In this document: one piece after another, positions 1-60,194 of the stretch
How the letters are laid out: the number at the start of each line of letters is the position of its first letter
Position numbering within the stretch: position 1 is the first letter of the stretch
Source of the DNA: Ridgeia piscesae
Lineage: Eukaryota > Annelida > Polychaeta > Sabellida > Siboglinidae
Length of the DNA: 64,000 nucleotides
NCBI GenBank assembly: GCA_025642075.2
Contig: JAODUO010001212.1
Coordinates: 62,001 to 126,000 of the forward strand
Reading direction: 5' to 3'
Program-made: the position numbers and the translations under genes
The notes under the pieces: model-generated
Told to the model about the DNA's origin: nothing
The model's input: the letters and a program-made list of their open reading frames with translations, nothing else
The model's database searches: none

Positions 1-48433
<48,433 letters not shown>

Positions 48434-48642
48434 GAAGTAACAAGTTCCATTGGAGGACGTTCGCTCACAATAAATCTAGTCAACTGTCTCTGTGTGTGCC
48501 ACACATACCATACAGTGTTGGTGAATATGACTGCTGGATGAGATGGAAACAAACATACGGTGTTGGTAGCTGTTATTGCAATACAAGAGGGAAAGAAATG
48601 TGCAGTGTTTCCAGACATAGTATGGTGTGAGATGAAAATAAA
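48434..48642 (+). promoter_or_regulatory. Candidate laminin 3' UTR with AATAAA signals
   Basis: AATAAA occurs 36 nt after the stop (48469-48474) and again at 48637-48642. Either could direct polyadenylation; further AATAAA copies lie downstream (for example near 50932). There is no direct evidence for which is used. Confidence 0.35.
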
Positions 48643-51600
48643 TATGCGATGTGCATGGGCACAGGTGCGATGTGCCATGGAAGCCATGATAGAAACAAGC
48701 GTGCAGTTTGAGCAGGAAGTGTCAGAAATACACACGTAAAGATGTGGAGAGCAGGCAGAAAGAAGTAGTTCGGCTGTGGCTGGATATGTGACTGTAGAAA
48801 TGGTTCAGAAGACATGTGATACTTATTAGGAATAGTGCTAGGAAACATAGAAGAAAATCTAATCTCAGTGAGATGTGCCAGATACTCCTCATTTAGATTA
48901 ATTAGATTAAATAGACCACTAACCTTCATACCTCAGCATGATCTCTGTCGAGGTGGTGTTTTGTTTTATTTTTATTATAAATCATGTTACATAACATAAA
49001 CTATAATATCTACTCTAGCCACCTAAATGTATTAATTACATGTTTATGAATATCAACTTTGCAGTTCAGATACATTTACTGACAACTGAAGGATTGCTAT
49101 TTGTCTGTTGCAGTCAAAATTATGCACATTCAAAATCAATCTTTCCTGTAAGTAATTCCGACTTAGACAGGTTTGTTTGATGTTCTTATTATAAAGAAAT
49201 AATTGCAGCCCAGAAGTCAGCCCAGAAGTTCAACACAACTTGACAGAATATCCTAAAACTTCATGTGTTCTACATCCATTTTTACAACTTTGCAGACCTT
49301 GTTGCTAGGCAACAAGTGACATGAAGGATACGACAGTTTCTTGCGGACAATATTGATTAGAGTTGGACATCATGTGACACTGACAAGCATGTCATTAACA
49401 TGAGTTTGGCGTAATTTTGAAGTTCATGCCAAAATGTTATTAATTAACACATAACAGTCAAAATATATGTTTAATGTAGTTCGCAAGACACATTTCATCA
49501 GTTAAGATGTTATGTTTGATAGTTTCTACTATGTAACATGTTTTACATGATAAAGGTCTTCAAACTGTTTATCAGTTGTAGACAATTTAGAATTAAGTCT
49601 AGTTATGGAAGACAACAGTCTAAAAATACTGTAGTAATATTGTAGTAAGCAATGAAAATGTAATAATTGCGTGTTTTAGAGGTTTATATAGCTGGATATG
49701 CCAGTGATCAATATGCCATTGGTTAGTGGTAGCAGAGGTCCAATCCAGTCTAATCAGTGTATACATTGACTGTGTAGACAGCAGACACTGGAATGGAAGT
49801 TTGGTTTAAAAACATGATTTATGTCATGTCGTTATGTTTTTGTGATCTTTCAGTCACATACGGCAATGAAATCTGTTATTTATTTTGAAACATTTCTTCA
49901 AGGGTACATACATTGTACAATGTGATTACACCTGAATGCTATAAAGGTGACACTGTTCTTGCATCGATGATTATTACTGGTCCACTTGTTTTATCAGCAC
50001 ATAGGTAATCTCTTGAGGTATCAAAATACTGTCTGTCAGGTGGCATTTATGCTCAATTGTAGCTTACACCACAATAATTTAATTTGTAAATAGTTTTTTT
50101 ATGAAATTATATTTATTAGTACTGGTAGCATTGTATAACTGTATGTATTATACAAGGGTGTTTTACTATGTGCGTATGTGTGCACATATACATCTGTGCA
50201 AAACAGTGTACATGTATGTGTGTGTATATATATTTATATAATATATATATAATATACGCATGGATAATTATGAACACTACTGTAAATATACATATTATTG
50301 GCAAAGGATTATCATTCCATGTTGTGCTATATTAGTCTGCAGGAAATAATCCGTGAAGAATATCGTTTTATACATACATCGTAAGATTTGTATGATTAAA
50401 CCCAGTAGATTTAGGAACTGTTACCCTTGTGGAATAGTAGTCACGGTTGTTCTGGCACAAAGTGATAATACATAAACATGGCACATACAATTATGTTTAA
50501 TAACAGGGACACATTCGCTGATGTTGCTAGTGCTACAGAGAATATAATCAATGGCAAGAAATTAGGACTAGAAATATGTTCAGTTGTGTGCGTGTAAAAA
50601 CCTGGAATAAATTGAAAGTGCTGTAGGATTCCACAGAGCAAAGTAAATATTAATTCTTATGACCTCAGGTAAAAAATACAATATTAATTAGTGGCTCTAT
50701 GTGCCATTTTCACCTGAGTAATATTTTACAGATATATTACGGTTGTGTGTATTTTATAACTAATATCTGTGAAATCAAAAATACATGTGAGTGATATGCC
50801 CATAATTTGAATTTATTTTGTCACACTCTTGGAGGAATATGAACAATAATTTGAGGTGAAAGTCTTGAAAAATAAATTGAGCTAAATTTGTGTTTTCTGC
50901 ATACACATTTGTGCATGCAAAAAAGATGCAGCAATAAATTTGCTGAGGCACTTCCAAAGGTATTTTATGTTCAATGTAACACAAATAACGTGTGTTGCAA
51001 TAGACAGGCCCTGAATATGAAGTGTCAATCACAGGTTTACATTTGACACAAATGTTTACATTTGACACAAGATCATAGGTTTACGTTTGACACGAGCTGC
51101 CAATGAAATTAAAAATCTATTAACTATAGTACCTATATCTCTTATGCCAAAGATGACATTGATGTTCAGACATGGGCATTATCAATGTGTGAAGAGCTAC
51201 TAATAGTATAAACATTATTCCGTGACCCTTATAGTTGCTCACTGTTATGCAACTAATGGGTATGCAACATAATATAACCGCAGTTTTTAGATTTGTCAAG
51301 ATTACTGGTAAATCAGCTTAAGAATTGTGGAAGTAGTCATGAGCATAAGACATAACTTGTTGCTGAATGCACTACCCTTAGCCAAAGATGTGACTAATCA
51401 GATGCTGTTTCTTGCCAGTGAACAGAGTATGTCATAGGCCAGTCTGTGCAGTTATTTGTGTGGCCTGTCGCAAAGTGAAAGTGTCACTTTGTCAGGGATC
51501 TGGTTGTATAGTATCTTGTATTAATGGCGCATGAATCACAAGTTATGCATTAGGGAATTGTTACGTTATTATTATGTTGTGCATAATGTACTGTTTTATA

Positions 51601-52161
51601 TTAAAAGTATATACCCATAATTATATGTCATGTATATAAATATCATCATTCTTGTTTCATAAATACTGTTTATACCATTTGATGTGCTACATAATAAAAC
51701 ATATTTATCTTTAACACTATTTTGCTGCATGTGTACTGCAGTGTTGTTACATGGTGAAGAGATGACAACTTGATACAGTCTAAACAACAAGGGACATGAG
51801 AACTTGAGGAATGGTTATTGTTATTGCTGCAAGTCCCTTTACTGGTCTAGTAAGGCAGCTTATGGGCTCCATCCAACTTGTTTTGCCAAATCACCCTAAT
51901 ATAATGTACCGGTACTTGCCCTCAAGCCATATTTATGGCAGAAGGCCAACTGTAGTACTGTGATGCAGTCTTTAAGAATGACCAGTCACCCGTGAAAAAT
52001 ATCAAAGATACAATCAGTTCAATCTTATAGATAAAGGAATCAACTTTGTGCCCCGGTTACAGTCGGGCTGCAAAAAGCAGGGGTGACTTGGCATGAAAGG
52101 TGAAAGGAAACAGTTGACAGTGTGTGTGTTGACGGGACCAGGAACACACCGTGCTTAGTTG

Positions 52162-52245
52162 CACAGAGAACTGTGACGGCACACTACCGGGTGACAGCAA
52201 ACTACGCTGTGACAGCAAACTACGCGGTGACAACAGGTCAGTGTG
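52162..52245 (+). repeat. 18-bp tandem repeat (TGTGACAGCAAACTACGC)
   Basis: About four units in the intergenic region. Confidence 0.75.
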
Positions 52246-52471
52246 ACACTCATATAAGTACATATATACACAAATACAGACATACACACATTCATGCACA
52301 CCTACCTGTGTGTATACAAACACAGGCAGACATACATAACAGTAAACACAACTGCAGTAATGCACACACACATTAATACAGTCGCATAAACTTATATCTA
52401 GGACATAGTATATACATGATATATATTCACATGCATACATGTGTGTGTATATATATAATATAGATCATTGA

Positions 52472-52493
52472 CACACACGCACGCACGCACGCA

Positions 52494-52525
<32 letters not shown>

Positions 52526-52558
52526 CACACACCACACACACACACACACCACACCACA

Positions 52559-52645
<87 letters not shown>
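52472..52645 (+). repeat. (CA)n microsatellite
   Basis: CA run with CGCA and CCACA interruptions. Confidence 0.95.
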
Positions 52646-52646
<1 letters not shown>

Positions 52647-53393
52647 GTAACACATTACATCTATACAAACACTGATATACCATGTTTATGTCAAACATTG
52701 TGAACAGGTATATAATATAGAGACAGTTCATTCCTTATAGCCTCAATACAAACTTATAACATGTTTCTTCAGAATGTTTCCTTTTGGGCTGTATCAAAGT
52801 TGCTTGATAAAATGACACGAGTAATAATTTTCATCTGTAGAAAGGTCTGTTTGCTGAAACTGTTGAAGTTCTACTTTGCCCAAACTTCCTCCTGCAAACC
52901 TCCTGCGGCTGCTACATAATTATTGACAGGTCCTGATTTAAGATAACGTGTAGGAAGTTGTTTAAACCTTGCTAGGTGAAGCATGCATGCATACATACAC
53001 ACACATTCATAGCATTGTTATTTTTGGCAGTCATACTCTTCATAAATAACTGCTGAAGGAATTTCCTCAATTGAAACAGTTACAAGACGGGCATACTGGT
53101 GTAAATATGCTGTCATAATATCTTGTAAACCATTTCTTGTTTAAATCAAAGCTGCCGCTGGGATATTGTTTCAAATTAAATTTATTGTAGCTCTCTACAA
53201 TACATACAGATCAAGGCAATAACACAATAACGTAAAGACGGAAGAACATATAATGTTATATTCCCAAGTTTGTGGATTAACCTAAGCATTAAATATGTTT
53301 GCAAGTTTTCAAATCATGAAGAGCAAACATGTATGCTTTTAACCAAACACACTCAAATTGGCAACCTGTTTGTTGTTTGCCAGGAATAGACTA

Positions 53394-53423
53394 CAATCTG
53401 CAAACACAACCAACCGTGAAAAA
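53394..53423 (+). other. Probable 5' UTR at the start of the calcium sensor coding exon
   Basis: A pyrimidine-containing acceptor (TGTTTGTTGTTTGCCAG) ends at 53393. The 30 nt up to the ATG at 53424 would be 5' UTR, implying at least one upstream non-coding exon. Inference from sequence only. Confidence 0.45.
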
Positions 53424-54582
53424 ATGGGGAAAGCTGAAAGCAAACACATCAAACCAAAGGACCTCAATGAATTAAGAAAGATGGTGGATTTCACAGGTGA
53501 AGAGATTGAGCAGTGGTATAAAAGTTTCCACAAGGATGTACCATCTGGACTTCTCACTATTGACGAGTTCAAGAAAATCTATGGCAACTTCTTTCCCTAC
53601 GGCGATGCGTCAGCATTCGCTGAGCACGTGTTTCGTACATTTGACAAAGATGGCAACGACTCAATAGACTTCCAAGAGTTCATTTGCGCACTGAGTGTCA
53701 CATCACGAGGGAAGCTCGAAGACAAACTCAAGTGGGCGTTCAACATGTACGACTTGGACGGGGACGGAAGCATTTCAAGGCTCGAGATGCTGGAGATTGT
53801 CAATGTAAGTGGAAGATGTTTACTAATAAAGCTGGTTCGTTAATGATTTTTACCCATCAGAAATCTGGTTCGTAGATGTCAAAATGTGTAGGATGTTTTG
53901 ATATATCCACACATTCCAGTAACACATTTAGTATAAGCTTGAATTATACAGTAAATAGCTTTGACAATTTGGCAAGTCGGTCTCCAAGATGGTGTGCCAT
54001 GTGATAGCTGACTGTCGTTTTGGTTGTAGGCCATCTACAAGATGGTGGGCCATGTGATAGCTGACTGTCGTTTTGGTTGTAGGCCATCTACAAGATGGTG
54101 GGCCGTGTGATAACTGACTGTCGTTTTGGTTGTAGGCCATCTACAAGATGGTGGGTCATGTGATAACAGATTTTGCCATTTGGGTTTTCAGCCATCTACA
54201 AGATAGATAACCGTGTGATAACTGACTGTCGTTTTGGTTGTAGGCCATCTACAAGATGCTGGGTCATGTGATAACAGATTTTGCCATTTGGGTTTTCAGC
54301 CATCTACAAGATAGATAACCGTGTGTCATTTTGGTTGTAGGCCATCTATAAGATGGTGGGCCGTGTGATAACATACTGTAATTTTGGTTGTAGTCCATCT
54401 ACAAGATGGTCGGCAGTGTCATGCAGATGCCGGTAGACGAGTCCACACCAGAGAAGAGAGTTGACAAAATATTCCGCCAGATGGACACAAACAGTGACGG
54501 GAAGCTAACTCTTGATGAGTTCATTGAAGGCGCCAGAAACGACCCATCAATTGTACGACTGCTGCAGTGCAACATGGGATGA
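53424..54582 (+). CDS. Neuronal calcium sensor protein (hippocalcin/neurocalcin/VILIP family)
   Basis: Two coding exons, 53424-53804 and 54394-54582, give 189 residues, the usual NCS length. Role: a calcium-myristoyl switch protein in neurons, moving to membranes when calcium binds. Visible features: N-terminal MGK for Gly2 myristoylation; a degenerate EF1 around residues 37-48 (DVPSG where the family has DCPxG); EF2 loop D74-E85 ([12 protein letters not shown]); EF3 D110-E121 ([12 protein letters not shown]); EF4 D158-E169 ([12 protein letters not shown]); and the family strings [32 protein letters not shown] and [12 protein letters not shown]2 has Asp where Gly is normal at loop position 6. 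The start was chosen at 53424 because MGK is the conserved N-terminus; an in-frame ATG at 53358 lies upstream of a likely acceptor (..TTTGCCAG, 53393) and is probably non-coding. Exon 2 is preceded by tandem copies of its own acceptor and start. Which family member it is cannot be settled by eye. Confidence 0.93.
53981..54408 (+). repeat. ~53-bp tandem copies of the calcium sensor exon 2 acceptor and start
   Basis: CCATCTACAAGATGG-type segments begin near 53983, 54031, 54084, 54137, 54192, 54245, 54300 and 54342. The real exon start is at 54394. Most copies are preceded by TTTTGGTTGTAG or TTTGGGTTTTCAG, so each presents a usable-looking acceptor followed by Ala-Ile-Tyr-Lys codons. The spacing is 53-55 bp, once 42. 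Confidence 0.9.
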
Positions 54583-57500
54583 ACTGAACTACAGATGGTG
54601 TCATGACGTGTTGGCCAAGAAATCAAAAAATGCATCAACAGAGAGATGCCATTTGGTTCAGAATGTCCGAGTACTGCAATATGGTAAAAAGGTCACAGTT
54701 GTACATTAATACGTATTTGTTGTCAAAAAGGCACATGCACCTTGTGGCTAAAAATAACAGCTTGTCTGAAACTGGTAGAAACAACAGTCACATAAGTTGA
54801 TAGAAATTCAACCAGTTTATTTGTCACGACAGCCTCAGGTGGTGTAATGCTGTTAAATCCATATAAATCAGTGTTGCCTTGACAGGTGTTTAGTTGACAA
54901 AATAGGCTCTTGTGACCTTACAGGGTTATTTAATGTTTTTGGCCAGAAATCAAGCCATGCACTCACAGAAAGATCCAAATATTTTAACATTACCGGAAAT
55001 AATGCTTTTGTATCAGAATATTTAGATGCTTGAAATGGGTTTAGATGAAAACAAGACATTTTACCTTTATTCACGGTAATAAAACATCAGTATTGGTTTT
55101 CGTATTGGAAAGGCATCTGAGAATGCATTCATTGAGTTTGCAATAAATCAATATTTTATGTAATGTGTCAACAGCATTTATGTCTGTTTGTATATGCTCG
55201 GCACCAAAACACTGCTAATAGTACTTTTCATGTTCAACGTTGGATTTTGTTGTCATAAAACCATGCCAGATAGAATAAATTATACAGTTCTCACTTCACA
55301 GCTGATATAATCTGACTGGTCTTTTCATTTTTCTGATGTAATCACAACTGCACTGCCGCAGGAATGCTAATACTCTCTTATGCCTGGGGCCGAGGTTGTT
55401 AAGCCATACTCAGTGCTCAGAATTTCCGGCTCAAGCCTCGCTTTCACAACATGCTCATACTTACAGTCGGAGGTTATGAGACTCTGAGCACAATACTGTA
55501 TTCTGACTTGAGCATGACAATGGAATTTGTTGATTTGTAGCTAAACTTATTAGTTGGATTTTTCATATTTCATTTGACCAAAATACCTCAGCAGCAATAG
55601 GCATTACAAAACATAGATGGTTGGCCAAGCCATTACATAGATTAGTTTATAAGGTAATCTGATGCTAAACAATTATCAGGCTTTGTATCTTTAATTGATC
55701 ATGACTGTAGATCACAGATAACATTTGTCAGCTTTGTGGGAAGAATCATGGATAACATCAGCAGTTAACTGTAGGATGATTGTGGATACTATATGAGACA
55801 TTTCTTTGTTGTGTCATACACAAATTATGTTTTAAATAACAAACTGTTGTAATTTGTTGTAATTATATGTGCTTTTGGCTTGCCTGTGACAAAAGAACTT
55901 GTGTAAGGTTCCTTGTCATGTATGCATTTGTAGTTGTGGGGTTCAATAAAATCACCATTTTAATGCAATCACTATTCCTCTAATTTAACTGACATTGAGG
56001 TGAGTGGGCACAGTATCTAGTGTAGTGTTTACACTTCACCACCTGCTGGAATGATTCATCTCAATACCACAGACCTTGTCTGCGCTGGTAAGCATTCAGC
56101 CACATTTCATGTATTGGACACAGACCATTCATGCATCCAGAACCAGATGTTTATATGACTGAAGTGAAACAAAGTGGACATATATTATTAGGAAAAGATA
56201 CATCTACAAGATCAACGAAGCATTCCCAAATATACTATTCTCACAGAACACACAATGCACTTTCATTTTGTTACTTTCGTTTTAAGCAATACAATTGTTG
56301 GGCATACGTCCATTGAAAACATACATCAGGAGATTTTAACTGATGGCAGCCATTTTAGTAAACCTGTTGACCCTGGTTGCTAGATAAAAAGTCAAGTAAT
56401 GTTCTACAAAAGAAATCTGATACGATCAACCACTCCATGAAAAGGCACTGAAAATGTAGCCAGTAGTACGTATTCAAACACGTAAACATCATTAAATCAG
56501 CTGTCAAAAACATACAATACACAAACCTAATTGCTGATGTCCAGAAATATACCGTCACCGTGTACTGTATGTACTCGGATATATAAAAAGATGTTTGGAT
56601 GAAAACAGTGTTTGAATATGGGTAATCACTTTTATTTGCTACAACTATAATTTTCAAAACCTGCACTGCTGGTGCTCATAGCTCTTAATTTATTCCAACT
56701 AGGCACATGTCGACAGTCACTAAGCACACCTGTGAGTTTCTGTAGATTGAGGCTTTCTGAGTCCATGATAGGTTTTTCCAGTGCCACTTGACTGGTTTTC
56801 CAATTCCCTCTGAGAGGTTTTCCAGTTCCCCCGACTGGTTTTCCAGTTCCCCCGACTGGTTTTCCAGTTCCCCCGACTGGTTTTCCAGTTCCCCCGACTG
56901 GTTTTCCAGTTCCCCCGACTGGTTTTCCAGTTCCCCCGACAGGTTTTCCAGTTCCCCCCAACTGGTTTTCCAGTTCCCCCGACAGGTTTTCCAGTTCCCC
57001 CCGACTGGTTTTCCAGTTCCCCCGACAGGTTTTCCAGTTCCCCCCGACTGGTTTTCCAGTTCCCCCGACAGGTTTTCCAGTTCCCCCGACAGTTTTTCCA
57101 GTTCCCTCGACAGGTTTTCTAGTTCCCCCGACAGCTTTTCCAGTTCCCACTGACAGGTTTTCCAGTTCACACTGACAGCTTTTCCAATTCCCACTGACAG
57201 GTTTTCCAGTTCACACTGACAGGTTTTTCAGTTCCCCCCGACAGGTTTTCCAGTTCCCACTGACAGGTTTTCCAGTTCCCCCCGAGAGGTTTTCCAGTTC
57301 CCCTGACAGGTTTTCCAGTTCCCCGACAGGTTTTCCAGTTCCCCCGACAGGTTTTTCCAGTTCCACCTGACAGATTTGCCAGTTTCCCATGAGCTGTTCT
57401 TACTTCTCCTGGTGTAGACATCAAACTTTCAAAAAACATGTATAATTGTAATAAGCTATAAACTACTGAAAACTTAACCAAAAAAGTTAAACCAGGATGA

Positions 57501-58321
57501 CACAAGTATGTTTTAGTTACTGCAACATTTCTATAGGGAATCACACAAACATTACATATCATTCATGTGGAACAAACATCGCTTTCATAGCAGAGTCAAA
57601 CACAATTAACAACCAATGTAAACACATATATTAACACATTACAACACATACATTAGACAACCAGAACATATCTTGGCAATAAAACTGGTAACAATTGAGT
57701 GATTATCTCAAAATTTATGGGGCAAGTAGCTATTTAATAATAATATGTAACTTCTATTGTGCTTAAATCCTTAGAAACCAAGCTCAGAGGCACATCAATA
57801 CAAAAGGGTTAATCGATCAATCTCGGAGTCAATAAACAATTAATTATCATCAGATTGATCGATACGCCAGGGATAGGTGGACAGGTAAGGCTGTAAAGGT
57901 GCCTTTAATTGATGGCAGAATTTACCAATATTTCAGACTGTTGTAAAACTTTGTTATTTCCTCACCATATTTCATATAGGATTGACTTTGGTCGCTTGCA
58001 AGCAATTTTGACAGCAACATAAGAAAGGTATGAGCCTAAAGGATGAATTCGTTTTAACAGATTTATATCATTTTGATGTGACACTGGGCTTGGGGGAACT
58101 GTCTTGAATTAAATAATATCAATTCTGTGTACACATTGCTGTTTTGAGATAAACCCCCAGTTATGTTTTTGTGACAAGCAACAACTGTTTTATCACAATT
58201 TACCTTAAATTGACTAGTAATAAAACTTGCAGTTCAACTCATACATTATTTGGGACAGTTTTAACAATGCTCAAACCGATTTTTTCTCCAAAAAAATAAA
58301 TAAATAAACTTAAGTGCTGAC
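54583..58321. other. Intergenic region downstream of the calcium sensor gene
   Basis: It probably contains the calcium sensor 3' UTR; AATAAA occurs at 55078-55083, 55142-55147, 55274-55279 and 55945-55950. A 21-bp minisatellite occupies about 56797-57385. The stretch 55371-55440 (GGCTCAAGCC after an A-box-like segment) may be a decayed SINE. No gene is recognised. Confidence 0.5.
56797..57385 (+). repeat. 21-bp minisatellite (TTTTCCAGTTCCCCCGACTGG)
   Basis: About 27 units, some of 20 or 22 bp. When the unit is exactly 21 bp both strands stay open (a heptapeptide period), which explains the long apparent frames there. Not a gene in my view. Confidence 0.95.
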
Positions 58322-58614
58322 TAGGGTTGCCATCTTCTAAAAATAGAAAACTTTGCTTAGATGCTGTGATGTCCTTTGGATTATAGTGAGTTGGTAATTA
58401 TGAATGAAATGTGTTTTGGCGAATAATAGTCACCGAAAAATAGATCTTCAATGGTTTCTGAGATCTGACAGCTAATGGCGGACGGTGCATGCAGCAGAGT
58501 GATGCCATAAGTCTGTTCGACCTTCAGCCCAAAAGACTAAACATGGGATGCACGATAATATTTATCTCATAAATACGGTCTATTTTGTATTTTAAAGGAT
58601 GGGTGGCAACCCTA
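58322..58614. mobile_element. MITE-like element, TIR GGGTTGCCA
   Basis: CTAGGGTTGCCA at 58321 and TGGCAACCCTAG ending at 58615 are inverted; further inward, CTAAAAATA roughly matches TATTTT. A TA (58322-58323 and 58613-58614) flanks both ends. No coding capacity. Short TIR and about 289 bp length suggest a MITE; the superfamily is uncertain. Confidence 0.55.
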
Positions 58615-58635
58615 GATCTGACACAGTGCAGTCCT

Positions 58636-59131
58636 TAAAGCGACATGATCAGTTCGTGGCTTTTTATTTTTATTGCAAAATCATGTTAATCAGTATAAGT
58701 TATAACTATTGTAGCGTCCTGACCGCCAATAAATGTTTTATCGAAACAGAACTGACTTCGTAATGTTAAATGTCGAGTGTTTATAAGAATACCGACGCTG
58801 TCACTCAAATCGCCGCGAGTTACACCCACCCTTTGACCTTTACCAACTGGGAGCCGTGCACCTGGCTGGGTGTGGCGTTAGTGGCGTCAACGTGTGTTCA
58901 CGTGATACTGCATCGCGTGATCATGCATTTCCTTCTGGGCTTTTAGCCAACGGTTTCTAAAATGCCTCGTGGTCGATGTGTACACAGAGTTAAGCGCCCT
59001 TACTGCGTCTATTTTCAACCCCTAAATGGTACATGAAAACATATTTTGACTGTCTTTATAGGTATAATTTATACCGTATAACATGATTTTGCAATAAAAA
59101 TAAAAAGCCATGAATGGACCATGTCGCTTTA
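58636..59131. mobile_element. MITE-like element with ~75-bp terminal inverted repeats
   Basis: The left end AAGCGACATG from 58638 and the right end CATGTCGCTT to 59129 are inverted. The match continues through GGCTTTTTATTTTTATTGCA and AAATCATGTTA for about 75 bp per arm, with few mismatches. TA dinucleotides (58636-58637 and 59130-59131) flank it, as in Tc1/mariner-type elements. The ~340-bp centre shows no protein. It lies only 21 bp from the preceding MITE. Confidence 0.65.
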
Positions 59132-59319
59132 AGACTATACAAAATGCAACACATGTCACTCCCTGGGAACCTGGTCAAACAAACATCATCTAAACTTCTC
59201 TCTGAAACATTCAGCCATGCTGTGATTTAGTAGTGAAGACAATTCCTACACAAATATCCATTACTGTTAATAGCCAGATAGTCATTCCTACCGATCAGTG
59301 AACTGAAATAACACACTTG

Positions 59320-59412
59320 TCCAGGGTTTGATGAAACAGCACCCAGTTTGATCCCATGGGTCCCTCGACTGAGGATCCAGCGCCCTACCCACTGCACCAC
59401 AGCACCCCATGA
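59320..59412 (-). mobile_element. tRNA-derived SINE-like segment, minus strand
   Basis: The minus strand reads GGGTGCTGTGGTGCAGTGGG.. with an A-box match (TGGTGCAGTGG) and, about 40 nt on, GGATCAAACTGGG resembling a B box. That spacing is tRNA-like. It lies just after the AKAP7-like stop codon, probably in its 3' UTR. I see no intact cloverleaf, so I call it SINE-like, not a tRNA gene. Confidence 0.45.
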
Positions 59413-59454
59413 TGCTGTCACAATGACACAAACACCCCAACAGACAGCACAAGT

Positions 59455-60152
59455 CTAGCCGTCGTCTGGCACGCGGAATACCCACTCCATTGGTATCTCC
59501 AAATGTTCAGTAAATGTCACAGATGCACCAACCCCTCCTGGACCGCCTCGTGCCCTTGATCCCTCATCAGCCGTATATTCCCCTTTATCTCCGTCCACAA
59601 TTCCTGACCCACAGTGCATGACCCTACCCCCAGGTGGTGTGGCAGTAGTTGAGTAGTTTCGTACGGGGACCTCGTGGGTGACATGGTAGTATCCCTTGGC
59701 GTCCCTTGGCTTGAACATGGAGCACAACTGTAGACTCTGGACACAGTCCCGGCCAAAGGTCGTCTGGACATAACTCTCATAGAGAGCAGGCTCAATCTTG
59801 CGGACCCCTGTTTAAAGAAATGTAAATTATTGATACTCGTTATTTTTTCATATTATGTTTACTATGTATTTTTTTTACTGTAGCCCACTCCACATGTTAC
59901 TTCTCCATACTTTACATTTGTCATCAATATATTTGCAGAGTGTATCAATTTACCAAGTGGCAGTGAGCACTTTAAAGTTTTATTATTATCTATTCATTAT
60001 TATAGATGTGCTAAATCAAGAATGAAATCCAGTGTGTATGTATATGTATATATATATTATATATATAAAATGATATATTATGTATATATATATGCATGAC
60101 TGATTTCCATTCTTGATATATAGATATATATATATATCAAGACTGAAAATCA

Positions 60153-60194
<42 letters not shown>

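Larger units (their letters stand above)
48643..53393. other. Intergenic region between laminin and calcium sensor genes
   Basis: No coding region with family resemblance was found. It is AT-rich and includes TA and CA/TG runs (about 50215-50255 and 52472-52645), an 18-bp repeat at about 52162-52245, and plain unique sequence. The proximal part may be laminin 3' UTR. The distal part should contain the promoter and 5' non-coding exon(s) of the calcium sensor gene, which I cannot place. Confidence 0.5.

Noticed and set aside
53358..53423. Upstream in-frame ATG giving a 22-residue N-terminal extension of the calcium sensor
   Set aside because: It would destroy the conserved myristoylated MGK start, and a likely acceptor lies between the two ATGs.
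59320..59412. A functional tRNA gene on the minus strand
   Set aside because: A-box-like and B-box-like words are present, but no complete acceptor and T stems could be paired.
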